62,000 bases of DNA from Adiantum capillus-veneris (GCA_014529385.2 CM043952.1:66032870-66094869); one strand, 5' to 3'; positions 11,640 to 23,051 are shown, counted from the first letter of the stretch. Made by a program: numbers and translations. The notes: a model not told the origin generated them from the sequence alone.

Positions 11640-13760
11640 ATGTAACTTCCCACTCTAGCTCATTGTCACTATTTATTTCATTTGCAACATCATCATGTGC
11701 TCGCAATGTACCAAAGCACTGGTCTGCTGCTCTTGTAGTAATCTTTGTAGGTCAATGTATCAATTGCATGTTGCACATAACATAAACTAGATTAGGTGCT
11801 TGCTTGGTGTGAAGTCTATTTTGTTTCTTGGTCTGTACAAAGTCAAAAGATGATGAGTTTCATTCACAACTACCATTACTTGTAGCAAGTGATAGCATTC
11901 AAACTGCAATGTACTGCAGGTCCACTTTATCTCCACCATACTCCTTCCACCAAATTGGGGCACTGACGACATTAATTGCATCAATGTGCCAGGGATCCCA
12001 AAACATTCCCTCTCAATTGGCATATGAAACTCTTTGATGGAATGCAAGCTTTCCACCATCTTCATCCAGAAGTTGTTGAGACACATTTTTTTAAATCTTT
12101 CAATACTTCACTATTTGTAGCTTGTCAGTGTAGCTGAAACTTTGGAACTAACAAAAATGTAGTACCATGAAATGGCGTATGCATATGTGCCCACCGTTTT
12201 GTCGCAAGAGTGATAATTGTAGCCTTGTCTCTTGTTGTCATCTCTGTTCCTTCTGTAACTTTTCAAATGGCTTCAGACATATACTTATATAGTTTGCCAA
12301 ACAAAAATGAATCTTTATCCACCACCCATAGCAAATCTACAAAGAGCTTTTGTCACATACACAATCTTCTCCACATTTCTCTAGAAAATTGGAGAATAAA
12401 TAAGCTCATAGCATCAACAGTCTCCATCCTGATAGTGAGAATACTTGGCAAGCCATGCTTTCCACCAGTGTCTATCAACAATAGTTTCAATCAGAGCGGC
12501 CTTCACATCCTGCAATGTTGATAGCACGTAAAAAGCTGTCGCAAATCTTGTAGCACAAAAAATTTATAATGCCTTCTTGGGAGACTTTTTTCTGAACAGA
12601 GCATACAAAAATTGATGCTTGTGAATGAACTTCACTATGTGATTTTCATCTAAGGAAGTTTGTTTCACACAGTTTAGTTTTCCAATATCTTTTGAAAGAA
12701 AGATTTACTATGTGCTTCGTGCACGAAACCCATGTGATGTCGGGATATTTGACTTGAATTTGATGTTCAATCGCCTTATAGTTAGACGCATTGTCTAGAA
12801 CAATAGCCGTGATATTTTTTGGACCATCAGCTTTTGCTATCGCACGCTCATAAATCCTTGATAGAAAATTACTAGTTTTCTCAATGGCCTCTAGAAAGAT
12901 GGACCCCCTCAGACCAATCAACATTACATTGATCAATGGCTTATTTTGACAATTCGTCCATCCATCAAGTGCTATTGTGAAACCATATGCTAGTAAAAAA
13001 TGCAACATGGTGTGTTTGCAAATAGACTCACAACTATCTTTCACTTTGTCAAGGTATTGTGTGCGCATTTTATTGTAGTCCGGCATCATGAACCTTTTTT
13101 TGGCAGTCCTCATCAATGCATCTTTAAGAATTGGATTGTGAAGTACATTAAATGAAATCCGGTATGCGACAAACGCTTGTGTACACTTGAAATATAGCCC
13201 AAACATCTATTGTTTGTTGAACGCTTGGTGTAGCATTTGTGCACCACCACTAGCTGACACACCTGTAGATCCATGTGAAAATGTTGATGTTGATGGAGAT
13301 GCCTGGGTAGATCCTGATGCTCCTGTAGGGTGTACGTTATTCTGACTCACTGATGGTGAGCATTGAACACTCATGGTTGCCTCTCTTCATTTCTAAGAGA
13401 AGTCACTAGTTCCATGGCCATTGATGGAGACACACCCTTGGGTGCATCCTTTCCTTTACTGGCTATGATTGTCTCTGCCTTCTTGACATATTCGAGATTT
13501 CTTTCATAAAATTATCTTGGTGGATGCTTACAAGATTTCTTTCATAAAATTATCTTGGTGGATGCTTACAAGATACAACATTGCTAGGTATTTTAAATAA
13601 ATGTTCTTTTATTTTATTTGCATTCCCACTAAAAACATGTGCATAGGACCTACATCTTAAGCACAATGTTGTTTTTTCTGCCACCACCTCACCTACGTAC
13701 CTCCACTTGGGTCCTTTCATCATGATGGACAAGAACAATAGATTACCTGTGGAAGACAAA
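11640..13760 (-). pseudogene. hAT-family transposase relic
   Basis: DNA transposase of the hAT superfamily on the minus strand. A BED-type zinc finger lies at 13550-13720 (TTLCLRCRSYAHVF, then NKIKEHLFKIPSNVVSC). The DUF659-like central domain is at 12646-13206 (GFTIALDGWTNCQNKPLINV, then AIVLDNASNYKAIEHQI and WVSCTKHIVNLSF). The region at 12420-12640 gives ATAFYVLSTLQDVKAALIE. The hAT C-terminal dimerisation region is near 11770-11960 in mixed frames (WWKEYGG, then a phrase ending NLVYVM). Stops, shifts and a 38-bp duplication inside the BED-finger region disable it. I could not identify terminal inverted repeats or an 8-bp duplication. It lies between a minus-strand gypsy pol and a plus-strand gypsy gag, so those two halves do not come from one element. 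Confidence 0.85.
13495..13570. repeat. 38-bp tandem duplication
   Basis: Two identical 38-bp copies, 13495-13532 and 13533-13570, each beginning AGATTTCTTTCATAAAATTA. Because 38 is not a multiple of three, the duplication shifts the frame just after the BED finger of the hAT transposase. Replication slippage or a small double-strand-break repair event would explain it. Confidence 0.95.
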
Positions 13761-14640
13761 AAGCAAACATGGGAGCAAGTGAAGCAGGCAATTTTTGACA
13801 GGTTTGGAAAGACACTAACAATGACAGAAGCAACGACAAGATTGAGAGGTTTGCAACAAGATGTTCATGCTAACTTTCAAGAGTTTTAGCAACACTTCAA
13901 AGGACTCTGGGTGCAATTAGAGGCAGCATCCCAAGTATCTCCGGGGGATTTCTTTAATGTGCGTCAATTTACGGATTTTCTCCATCCAAGTGTAAGGGAG
14001 AAGGTTGATCAAGAAGAGCGTGCTACATTTGAAAGAGCTGTAGAGATTGCGAAGGCCAAGAGCAAACAGATCAAGTGAAGATGGGAGCAAGGTGTGACAC
14101 ATGTTGAGCTAGTGGTGGTGCAACCTATGGTTCCTATGGTAGCGGATGATAGAGTGGAATGAATGGTTCAAGTTCAAGGTCTTGATCCTATCACAGCAAG
14201 GGCTTTGCACGATCTTGCTATTCAGTTGCAAGAATTTAGGATTAGAGAAGAGCGGCCAGCTAGGAGAGGTAGGGGACAAAGGCTACAAGGTAGATGCTAC
14301 AATTGTGGTGAAGAGGGTCACTATGCCCCTGATTGTCTGTACCACCAAAAGATAGAGGAGGGATGTACCCCTTATATGGGCGTGGTCGAGGGAGAATAGA
14401 AGAAAATCATCAAGAGCAGGCACTAGAAGCACCACCTCCAACAACCACAACCGTTGCGTGCAAATGGAGAAGGTAGGGCTATCAACATTATTACCCTTGA
14501 GCATCAACATGTGGATGTTTTGGCCAATAAGAGAGCTAGACATGATAGGGAGAAAGAGATAGAAGAAGAGAGGGAAATAAGGGTAAGGAAGGGGAAAGCA
14601 AAAGTAGAAGACCAACCAGAGAGTAGCAAGAGGTGATGAA
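13707..14640 (+). pseudogene. Gypsy gag relic, copy 1
   Basis: Retrotransposon gag on the + strand: a gag core (TWEQVKQAIFDRFGKTLTMT, then TTRLRGLQQDVHANFQEF), a second part ending ATFERAVEIAKAKSKQI, a basic segment, and a zinc knuckle CYNCGEEGHYAPDC near 14298-14340. A charged tail follows with the phrase QHVDVLANKRA (14500-14540). A diverged second copy, split by copia B copy 2, lies at 21000-21513 plus 36264-36857 and shares the knuckle (CYNCGEEGHYAPNC) and the VDVLAN phrase. Stops after EF, QIK and VE break the frame. No protease or pol follows, so only the gag part survives. Confidence 0.8.
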
Positions 14641-15389
14641 GAAGCTTTGAGAAAAATCTTCCATGATGTCTGAGAGTCTGAATTTGTTTGTCCTGAGCCG
14701 CTAGGGCACACTTTGTTGGTCTGTGTTACTGCATTGTCCTTTTCTAGCAAAGCACCGTAGGTTGCAAAATATGAGTAACCTTGTTATATGAAATTTGGAG
14801 CCTGTTTTGTAAGTCTTCAATGGTTGCTCGACGGCCTTCCACTCTCTCACCTTGGATCGCAAGCTCTATTCCTTGTGTTTCCATGGTCTTGATCACTGCG
14901 TGTTCTTCAGGAATTAAGACAACAAGACGCTTGCGGGGAGGTGCGGGAGTGTTCTCCATGCTGGCACTCACTTTGTCTGCAATTCGACCGTGACCAACAC
15001 CGGTTGTGCATGGACAATTGTCCAAGTTCACTTGCCTCCTTAAGATGTATTGGACGTAGCATTGCACTACTGAACAAAGTAGATGGCTACTTGGTTGTTG
15101 TTTGGTAGCAATCACTCTTGACATATGAACCATTGTAGCATCACCCTTGACAATCCCACATGCTAGAGATCAGTGAGCTTTAATGGTGCAGTCTCTTTAG
15201 TGTTACCACTGACCCTAAAAACAGGATGTTGCATACGAGCTGGTTGGTGCACAACTTTTACACTCTTTCAGGCTCAATGGATTGCCCTCGAGCTCACATT
15301 TATCTTCAAACTCCGTTACTATGTGAGACACAGAGAGTATGTAGTAAATACAACCATGTTATTTTTTTTCACAAGAAATAGAAAGATAC

Positions 15390-15395
<6 letters not shown>
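14641..15395. other. Unassigned sequence
   Basis: Apart from the hypothetical minus-strand ORF at 14744-15133, I see no supported gene, LTR boundary or RNA gene in this stretch. Confidence 0.4.
14744..15133 (-). CDS. Hypothetical ORF, possibly a gag N-terminal fragment
   Basis: A 129-codon minus-strand ORF. From residue 59 the sequence runs SMENTPAPPRKRLVV and then has a helical charged stretch (EEHAVIKTMETQGIELAIQ) that could form a short coiled coil. I do not recognise the family. A proline-basic start followed by a coiled coil resembles some plant gypsy gag N-termini, but that is only a resemblance. It sits in otherwise unassigned DNA between the gag relic and a microsatellite. Confidence 0.25.
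   Translation of the reverse strand: MVHMSRVIATKQQPSSHLLCSVVQCYVQYILRRQVNLDNCPCTTGVGHGRIADKVSASMENTPAPPRKRLVVLIPEEHAVIKTMETQGIELAIQGERVEGRRATIEDLQNRLQISYNKVTHILQPTVLC

Positions 15396-15482
<87 letters not shown>
15396..15482. repeat. Compound microsatellite (TG)n(AG)n
   Basis: About 17 TG units (15396-15430) run directly into about 26 AG units (15431-15482). Open frames across it on either strand are artefacts of the repeat. Confidence 0.98.
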
Positions 15483-15485
<3 letters not shown>

Positions 15486-15789
15486 GAAAAGAACATAGAT
15501 ACAAAGAGAAAATGAGAACATCATGTGTGCAATCCAACCATGTGACGTCCGTCTCTAACACAAATCTCGATGTTGCAATGGAAGTGTTCATAGATTGTCT
15601 ATCAACCAAGCCACTGTTTGAGTGTGAGAACATATCTCCAACACACAGTAAGAGTTGAATAATTGTGAAAATACAATTCTAACATTGGGACGCAAGTCAA
15701 ACACAACAACTACAACAATCTCAGGACTGAACACATGCGATGCATCTAATAACTCGCACAACAATTTGATAGGAAGAGGATTTACATTG

Positions 15790-16224
15790 CAAATTGTAGC
15801 TTGTTCATAGTGATGTTTGTGGGTGTATGCAGACTTCGTCCTTGGAAAATTACTTGTACTACTTTGTGACTTTTATTGATGATTACTCCACGCATGCATG
15901 GGTATATCTGCTTAAAGCTAAGTCCTAATGTTTATGTGCTTCAAGCAATGTCTAGCTATGACTGAAAATGTCTCTAAATGTACTAAGGGCACCCTTCGTT
16001 TCGATCGAAGTGGGGTTGTCATGTACTAGAGATAATAATGTAAGCTCACATGACATTTATGAAAATTTGTTGCCTCTTTTAAGTGGTGGAAATTTAAATG
16101 TAAATTTGAATGAGACAAATGTACAGCCTATGGGGGTTTCTAAAAAGGTTACAGATCAGCCTCTTAGCGATGCAGATGTACATGATGTACTTGATGTGGA
16201 AAGGGCTGAGATGAGCAGGCTAGA
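15790..16224 (+). pseudogene. Copia B copy 1, integrase-side fragment
   Basis: Integrase relic LVHSDVCGCMQTSSLENYL (15790 onward), then FIDDYSTHAWVYLLKAKS. It is colinear with 33690-33900 of copia B copy 2. A jump near 16020 reaches the integrase-RT spacer (QPLSDADVHDVLD near 16165-16200), which matches 34215-34255 of copy 2. The fragment ends at 16224, where the inverted-LTR element starts, and resumes at 18446. The 5' LTR, gag and protease are missing. Confidence 0.85.
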
Positions 16225-16390
16225 TGATAAGATTACAGCCAAGGTGGATGAGTGTTAGCTCCATTCATGAATTATTAGCATGGTGATGATAATCACAACT
16301 TATCCAGACGAGTAAACTCAATGTAAGAGCAAATGGAAATAGTAATGGATTGGATTAATGAGGTTTGATACATAGGGCTTATATATATCC
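16225..16390 (-). repeat. Truncated LTR (R-U5 part) at the left end of the inverted-LTR element
   Basis: The minus strand reads from ATATATAAGCCCTATG to GTAATCTTATCA, matching the 3' portion of the two full LTRs. The U3 part is missing and the copy abuts the purine tract of the forward LTR. It provides the correct CA terminus for integration. Confidence 0.85.
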
Positions 16391-16403
16391 AAGAGGGGGA
16401 GCT

Positions 16404-16797
16404 TGTTAGGGTAAACCTCGTCATGGGAAGCATATCTTTCCTATAACACATAATGTATGAGGAATTGATGCATGACATTCATCCATCACATATGAAGACT
16501 ACATTAAACAAAGTCAAAAAACTGCATTAAATGAACCCATGACTTTACTCATCTCTTTTGGAGACTCTCTCACAAGAACTCTCCCATGCAACTTGGCCTC
16601 TTGCATCAATTCCTAGATAATCTCAAGCCTCCCTCTCTATATATAAGCCCTATGTATTAAACCTCATCAATCAAATACATTACTATTTCCATTTTCTCTT
16701 ACATTGAGTTTACTCGTCGTCTAACTTATGATTATCAACCATGCTAATAATTTATGAATGGCACTAACACTCATCCACCTTAGCTGTAATCTTATCA
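16404..16797 (+). repeat. Forward LTR inside the inverted-LTR element
   Basis: A 394-bp LTR, TGTTAGGGTAAACC...GTAATCTTATCA. A purine tract (AAGAGGGGGAGCT) precedes it and a tRNA-iMet-like primer-binding site (TGGTACCAGAGC, 16800-16811) follows. A TATATATAAGCCC promoter-like box lies in the middle. Having both PPT and PBS on one LTR is the arrangement of a one-LTR circle or a tandem junction. Confidence 0.85.
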
Positions 16798-18049
16798 TGT
16801 GGTACCAGAGCTAATATCAGGATTGGTGGAGAGACGACAAAGTACGGCAAGGATTAATTAGCTATGGAATTGCGGGAGAGACTTGGACATATGACGAGTT
16901 GGAGCAAAAGTACAGTAGGGTAAAATGGCTTAATGGTGAGATTTTATGATGGGTTGCAGGTGAGCGTGCTAAGGGTAGTAGCAGGAGTGGAAGCCGATTG
17001 TGAGAGGATGATTATAAGCACAACAATATCGCACAATATATCACTATAGTGCTAGCTTTGGAGTTAGCAACGTATCACCGTCAACAAAGGAAAAACAAAC
17101 TGCCATCTCATAGGGGAGAGTATGCACGCAAGCTTGGAAGGAAGGAAAACCTTAGCTTCAACACACTGTGGGTCTCACAATCCTCTCTACAAATTGCCTC
17201 CCTTTCAGTCTTCTCTATAGAGGGAATCATTTTTTTCATATTGGCTCTAATTGTGATTGTCCATTTTAACTAATAATAATAATAAAAATAATCATATGAA
17301 CATCTTAATTTCACATTCTCATTTGCATTCAAAGGTCATCGAACAAAGTTATTGCTACTCTACCTTTCCCAAACATCACTCGTTTGAGCTTGTTGTAATG
17401 GGTTAGACACAGCCATGATTTTTATTTTTATTTAAGAAAATAGAAAAAAAACCTTGGTAAGACCTTTGAGTTTCAAAATGGGCAAAGAGTCTCTAGCAAA
17501 ATTCGACAGTCATGGTTTCCATACCTGGAAAGCTAGTGAGTGTGTTGACCAAATCCTCACAAGCCTGGATTTGAAGTAAATCTCATAATTGCAATTGATA
17601 AGCCCAGTTGAGTCCGATTGTGAACCCTCGCAACACCTTCTTTTTCACTATCGATCAATTAGTTTTGACCCAATTTAGCTTTGCTTGCAGATTTGCGATG
17701 CTCTCATTATCCTCACACTCGCAACTCTGCTCAGATCACCTTCATTGGTATTCTCAAGCATTAAAGGCCTGGCGCATCGCTCAACTTCAAAGCTAGCACT
17801 ATAGTGATCTATTGCGCGTTGTTGATGTGCTTATCATCACCTCTCGCAATCGACTTCCACTCCTGCTGCTACCCTTAGGATGCTCACCTGCAACCCATCA
17901 TAAAATCTCATTATTAAGCCATTTTACCCTGCTGCGCTTCTACTCCAACTCATCATACGTCCGACTCTCTCCTGCAAGTCCATAGCTGCTCTCTCCTTGC
18001 CATACTTTGCCCCCCCTCCACCAATCTTGATGTTAGCTATGATACCACA

Positions 18050-18440
18050 TGATAAGATTACAGCTAAGGTGGACGAGTGTTAGTGCAACTCATGAATTAT
18101 CAGCATGGTGATGATAATCACAAGTTAGCCGACCAGTAACTCAATGTAAGAGAAAATGGAAACAATATTGGATTGGATTGATGAGGTTTGATACATAGGG
18201 CTTATATATAGAGAGGCAGGCTTTAGATGATCTAGGAATTGATGCAAGAGGCCAAGTTGCATGGGAGAGTGCTTGTGAGAGAGACTCCAAAAGAGATGAG
18301 TAAAGTCATGGGCTCATTTAATGCAATCTTTTGACTTTGTTTGTTGCAGTCTTCATGTGTCATGGATGAATGTCATGCATGCATGTATGCCTCATGGAAG
18401 GAGGTAAGAGGGCAATCCCATGGATTGCATTATCCTTACA
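18050..18440 (-). repeat. Reverse LTR of the inverted-LTR element
   Basis: A 391-bp LTR on the minus strand, TGTAAGGATAATG...GTAATCTTATCA, homologous along its length to 16404-16797. A PBS (TGGTATCATAGC on the minus strand, 18036-18047) lies next to its inner end. The U3 starts of the two LTRs differ by a short insertion. Confidence 0.85.
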
Positions 18441-18445
18441 CTAGA

Positions 18446-20187
18446 GGTATGCCAAAATGAGTGGTGCATAATTTGCATGGTAGTAAATTGGATGCACTTT
18501 AGTCTAGCTGTACTCTTTCAGGTTCTTGCCATGCATCTTATGCATCACATTGTTATGCTTTGGCTATTTCCAGTTTATGTGATGTTGAGGAACCTGTGTC
18601 TTTTGATGAAGTATAATATTCACAAAATTGGATGGTTGCCATGCAATGAGAATATGACGCACTTATAGAAAATGACACATGGAATTTATGTGATTTGCCT
18701 CTTGGAAAAAAGGCCATTGGGAAAAAGTGGGTTTACAAGTTGAAACGCAAGCTAGATGGTGAGATTGATCACTATAAGGCTCAACTTGTTGCAAAAGGCT
18801 ATGCACAACAAAAGGGCATAGATTATGAAGATACTTTTTCTCCCACTTGCCTTATGACTACTATGTATTTTCTATGTGCATTGGTAGCTCATTTTGGATG
18901 GGATGTACATTAATCAGATATTGTTACTGCTTTCTTGAATGGCGACATATTTGAGGAAGTTTATGTAACACAGCCTCGCGGTTTTGTCAAGAAAGGACAA
19001 GAGGATAAAGTTTGCAAATGCAAGAAAGGTTTGTCTGGGTTGAAGCAGCCTACTTGTGCATGGTATGAGAAAGCTGACACTCATTTGGTCAAACGAGGCT
19101 TTTGTAACAGTCCAATAGAAAGAAATTTGTATGTAAAGCGTGAGGGTGATGTACTTCTCATTGTTGTTCTATATGTGGACAATTTGTTGATCACTTGTCC
19201 GAATGAGGCACACATTGTTGAATTGAAATTTTAATGCTACAATGAAATTTTTGGGGCTATTACATCATTACTTGGGAATATATTTTAAGCTATGCCATGG
19301 TGATATTTCCTTGTGTCAGACAAGTTACATAAAGACATTGCTATGTAAGTTTGGGCTTGATAATTGCAAACCTATTGCCACTCCCATGGGGATTGAAATT
19401 GATTCTACATGATGTTGGTGATCCTGTTGATCTCACTCTTTACCAAATTGCTATTGGATGCCTTATTTATGTATGCAACACAAGACCAGATATTCAGTTT
19501 GTAGTCTCACAAGTCAGCAGATTTATGCATAGCCAAGGGTCTAAGCATTGGTAGGTTGTCAAGTGGATCTTTTGCTACTTAAGTGGCACTTTACATCTTG
19601 GTTTGTTTTATCCTAAGGGGGATCACTGCCACCAGATTTACATGTTTTTTTGAACTCAGATTAGACTGGTTGTTTTGACATGTGAGTGTCGATAAGTGGT
19701 TCCTGTTTCATGCTCGGTAGTTCGTGCATATCATGGTTAAGCAAGAAGAAACCTACTCTGAATACTTCCATTTGTGAGGCTGAGTACATGGCAATCTTCA
19801 TAGCTACAACTGAGTGTGTATGGCTCAGATACCTTATGGTTGATTTGGGTGCCCGACAGGATACTGCCAACATCATCTACACTGATAGTCAAAGCTCATT
19901 AGCGGTTGCAAGGAACCTAGTTTTTCATGTTTGCACAGAGCACATTGAGGTGCATTACCACTATGTCAGAGACTCTTAGCCACATGAGAAGTCATCTTGG
20001 CTTATGTGCCAACACAGGAAAACCTTGCAGGTCTTTTCACAAAGGCATTGTCTCGTGAGAAGTTCGGAGCTTTCCTCAAAGCTTTTGGCTTACTCCCCTT
20101 CTTGGACTAATCATGTGCGAAGGGCATGGCACTTTGCTTTACTCGATGTGCTAGCTCTCGTTCACCGCATCACTCCCAGGGGGGATT
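18446..20187 (+). pseudogene. Copia B copy 1, RT and RNase H part
   Basis: Continues copia B after the insertion. RT: KKWVYKLKRKLDGEIDHYKA near 18724, then QQKGIDYEDTFSPTCLMTT. A stop before SDIVTAFLNGD near 18911 interrupts it. The catalytic box is YVDN near 19174 instead of YVDD, which removes one of the metal-binding aspartates. RNase H pieces follow (CLIYVCNTRPDIQFVVSQVS near 19460; ICEAEYMAIF near 19770; a decayed C-terminus to 20160). Several stops and shifts show it is dead. A purine tract AGGGGGGATT precedes the LTR. Confidence 0.9.
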
Positions 20188-20411
20188 TGTTACCATAAGC
20201 ATGTGGTAGTGATGTGTGTGAACACACTTAGGACCGCTGGGGCATTTTTTCCCTCACTAGGAGGTTTTTTCCTCGTGCATTGTATATACGCCCATCACTC
20301 GAGGGCTATCTTATCTTTTATTGCACACAAAGTAATACTACTCTGTTGTGTGCCTTGAGCTTCCTTCATCTTCTTCAAGCTGTGTGTTTCCCTACAACCC
20401 TATTTCCAACA
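20188..20411 (+). repeat. 3' LTR of copia B copy 1
   Basis: A 224-bp LTR, TGTTACCATAAGC...TATTTCCAACA, aligning over its length with the LTRs at 21519-21745 and 36039-36263. It keeps the CATTGTATATACGCCC box (TATA-like). Confidence 0.9.
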
Positions 20412-20999
20412 ACTGGTATTAAAAAATGACTTGTGGTAGCATTTTTAGCGCATGAGGGTGTTTTTCTGAAGCTTTCAACCTATGAGTGCCGCGTAACATG
20501 AAAAAATTGTCCCATATGCAATGTTGTTATGTAGAAGTGGATGGTACATATATTGGGCCATGCCCCCTCATCTAGTATCCACGAGGACAGGGAGCTTGTG
20601 CTTTGTGGTGCTGGTGTGTGTGTGTGTGTGTATCCCTTGGACCTTCATTCTTTGCAAAGAAAGAGAGAAAAAGGTTTTGTGTATGGAAAGATGATTTGAA
20701 AGTGGATGGTGTAGGTCTGTGTTCAATTGGGTACTTTGCAGAGGATGTGTGCATTGGGTGCTGAGCAATGGGTGCTGAGCAACCGAGGGGTTGCTAGTGG
20801 AAAAGTGTGTTTTTTGAAGGTGTTTCTGAGAGGATGGGGGTGGTGTGGATACCCTGAGTTGTATAGGGGAAACTGTGTGTGTTTTGGGTGTGTTCCTCGT
20901 CCCTCCTCTCCATCTTCTAGTTCCCACAACCATTGAGGAGTGACCTGATTACTTCTTGGTCGAATAAAAAAGGTGGTTTTGGATAACACGATACGGTAG
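20412..20999. other. Unassigned sequence with a short (TG)n tract
   Basis: Sequence between the copia B copy 1 LTR and the second gypsy gag relic. A (TG)n run lies at 20614-20632. Minus-strand proline/serine/histidine-rich ORFs near 20570-20990 look like low-complexity artefacts. No gene is supported. Confidence 0.4.
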
Positions 21000-21513
21000 C
21001 ATGAATTTAGGGGCCAATATTTACCGACAAGGAGAAATCAAAGGAGTGGATTGCAAATATATGTGCTATCAATGTGATGCCAAACGAGGACAACAAGATA
21101 CAAACTATTTGGTTGGTGGTGCACGACAAGGAAAAGGTATGGTTTGATGCATTGGAAGGTGAACCAAGGCAAGCATGGACAGCCCTAGACGAGCTTTCTT
21201 CTTGCAGAATTTCTGATAAGAGGTGTCTCCTATCAACATGGATGCAAAATCAAAGGCTCTAAGACAAGATGTAAGTGAAGAGTTTGGTGTTTTCCTTTAT
21301 CATTTTTTGAGAACTGCTGGGCAGAGTTGGAAACTATGATTCAATTGGCCAACAATGAATATTTCAAATTAGACAAGTTCATGGCGTGCTTGCATCTCGA
21401 GGTGCAAGAAAAAGTGGATATTGAAAGTCCAAAAAATTATAAGGGTGCAATAAAAAAATCACGATTAAAGAGTATGAAAATCAAGAAGAAGATTGAGCAA
21501 GGATCACAGGGTT
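21000..21513 (+). pseudogene. Gypsy gag relic copy 2, left part
   Basis: Gag-like sequence: KEWIANICAINVMPNEDNKI near 21035, TIWLVVHDKEKVWFDALEGE near 21105, a shifted middle part, then FMACLHLEVQEKVDIESPKN (21380) and ending KKKIEQGSQG at 21513. It is interrupted by copia B copy 2 (TSD aaggc, 21514-21518) and continues at 36264. It has no strong ORF of its own. Confidence 0.7.
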
Positions 21514-21518
21514 AAGGC

Positions 21519-21745
21519 TGTTACTATATACATGTGGTAGTGATGTGTGTGAACACACTAGGACCGCTGGGGCATTTTTTCCCTCTTTAGGAGGCTTTTC
21601 CCCCCGAGCATTGTATATACACCCATCACTCTAGGGCTATCTATCTTTCCATTGCACACTAAGAAACACACTCTCTATTGTGTGCCTTGAGCTTCCTTCA
21701 TCTTCTCCAAGCTGTGTGCGTTTCTCTGCAACCCTAATTCCAACA
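21519..21745 (+). repeat. 5' LTR of copia B copy 2
   Basis: A 227-bp LTR, TGTTACTATATACATG...CTAATTCCAACA, matched by 36039-36263 and 20188-20411. Preceded by target-site copy aaggc and followed after two bases by the PBS. Confidence 0.95.
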
Positions 21746-21747
21746 AT

Positions 21748-21760
21748 TGGTATCAGAGCA
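21748..21760 (+). other. Primer-binding site (initiator Met tRNA)
   Basis: TGGTATCAGAGCA, the common plant retrotransposon PBS complementary to the 3' end of tRNA-iMet, two bases after the 5' LTR. Confidence 0.9.
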
Positions 21761-21879
21761 GGTTGCATCCTCCCGGGCTTAGTCGCCAACTGCTCCAGTA
21801 CACGCCTGCTCACTTTCTCCGATTTCAGTCTGCTCAGATTTTTGATTCGGGCTCATTTCGGCCTCTGTTTCCACTATAG

Positions 21880-22630
21880 GCAAGTCTGCACAGACAATTT
21901 CGTCATTTGTAAACAGGCTTGGGATATTTTGGTTGGTCTTTATGCAAGTCGCAATGAGGCTAAAATTGCTTTGCTGCGTAAAGAGCTGGAGTCAAAGATT
22001 ATGCATGAGAGAGATGATATGGACACTTTCCTTGCTAGTGTCAAGGATATCAATGAGAAACTTATTTCTATAGGTGAAGTCATTTCAGACAGTTCCCTTG
22101 TGCAGACTGTTCTTGATGCCTTACTAGATTCTTACAAGACTTTTGCTAGTACTTGGAGAGTTATGACCCAAGGAAATCCAAAAGTTGTCAAGTTTGATGC
22201 ATTATGCACATTGCTGTTGCAAGAGTCACTTTCCAGAAAAAACAGGACTAGACAGCGTGCAATTGAACAGGCTTTTATTGCTTCTCAAAGAAAGGGTGGT
22301 AACAGCAATGCAGTCACTTCTTATGGTTCTGCTGCGAGTGGCAAAACTTATGTTCCTAATGCTTCTGCTGGCAGCACTTCGTCTGGCAATTCTGGTGATA
22401 AGGGCAAAAATAAGATGCGTTGCCATTATTGTAAAGCTAATGATCACTTGATCAAGTCGTGTCCTAAGTTGAAGGCCAAAGAGGCTAAGAAGAAAGAGGG
22501 TGGTTCCACTGCAAATGCTGGTTGCACTACAAATGCAGCCATTGTTGAGTCTTCTGTGAAAGGAGACTGTAATGTTGATGTTGATGCAGAATGGACTTTT
22601 AGCGCAGAGTGCACTTCCTGTTGTCCATGA
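21880..22630 (+). pseudogene. Copia B copy 2 gag (N-terminus missing)
   Basis: UBN2-type copia gag: AWDILVGLYASRNEAKIALL near 21930, then KELESKIMHERDDMDTFLAS. A zinc knuckle CHYCKANDHLIKSC lies near 22420-22461, followed by a lysine-rich segment. The ORF can be extended back into the LTR, but gag similarity starts only at VICKQAWD, so the first part of a normal gag is missing. A frameshift near 22600 separates it from the protease. Confidence 0.85.
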
Positions 22631-23051
22631 TGCATGCTTGTCAGTTGATGCAGATTCACATGTGTGGTATTTCGACAATGGTGCTACAAAGCACATTACC
22701 ACACATCGTGAATTGTTTACCTCTCTCGAGTGTGTCCCTCATGGGAATTTTGTCACTTGTGCCAACAATGCCTCTTATCCAGTTCAGGGAGTTGGCAAGA
22801 TTGTGCTTACTGTTGCAAATGGCAGTTATTTCACACTTGTTGATGCACTTTATGTACCTAGGATCAAGAAGAATCTCTTGTCTGTATCCGCATTTGCTAG
22901 ACTTGGACTTGTAGTCAAATTTGTGCATGACAGATGTACAATTCATGATCTTAGTTTTGGTGATGAAATTGTTGCATCTGGCCTTTTGTGTCATGGACTA
23001 TATAAGCTCACTTTGTATGACAAGTGTGGACAAAATTTTGCAAATGCTGTT
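22600..23051 (+). pseudogene. Copia B copy 2 protease and GAG-pre-integrase start
   Basis: Retropepsin WYFDNGATKHITTHRELF near 22667, with DNGA where DSGA or DTGA is usual. The phrase NLLSVSAFARLGLVVKF follows. The frame runs through QNFANA at 23046 and is cut at 23051. The reading resumes exactly at 33469 as ADSRAISDAKLWHVRFGH, so the nested insertion is clean. Confidence 0.9.

Larger units (their letters stand above)
16225..18440 (-). mobile_element. Inverted-LTR retroelement inserted in copia B copy 1 (TSD ctaga)
   Basis: A 2,216-bp insertion flanked by ctaga at 16220-16224 and 18441-18445. The homologous site in copia B copy 2 (34276-34280) has a single ctaga, so boundaries and duplication are direct observations. 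As a minus-strand element it starts TGTAAGGATAATG at 18440 and ends GTAATCTTATCA at 16225. Inside, in + coordinates: a truncated reverse LTR (16225-about 16390), a purine tract, a full forward LTR (16404-16797), a PBS (16800-16811), about 255 bp of leader, a spacer with no coding signal (about 17070-17775), the reverse complement of that leader, a reverse PBS (18036-18047) and a full reverse LTR (18050-18440). No gag or pol is present, so it must have used proteins supplied in trans. Confidence 0.9.

Noticed and set aside
15173-15658. ORFs on both strands across the (TG)n(AG)n tract
   Set aside because: The open frame is produced by the microsatellite; flanks show no protein features.
21748-21760. 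tRNA-like sequences
   Set aside because: These are primer-binding sites complementary to tRNA 3' ends, not tRNA genes; I found no cloverleaf in the window.
22226-22702. Minus-strand ORFs opposite copia B gag
   Set aside because: Shadow of gag and protease on the + strand; no independent features.
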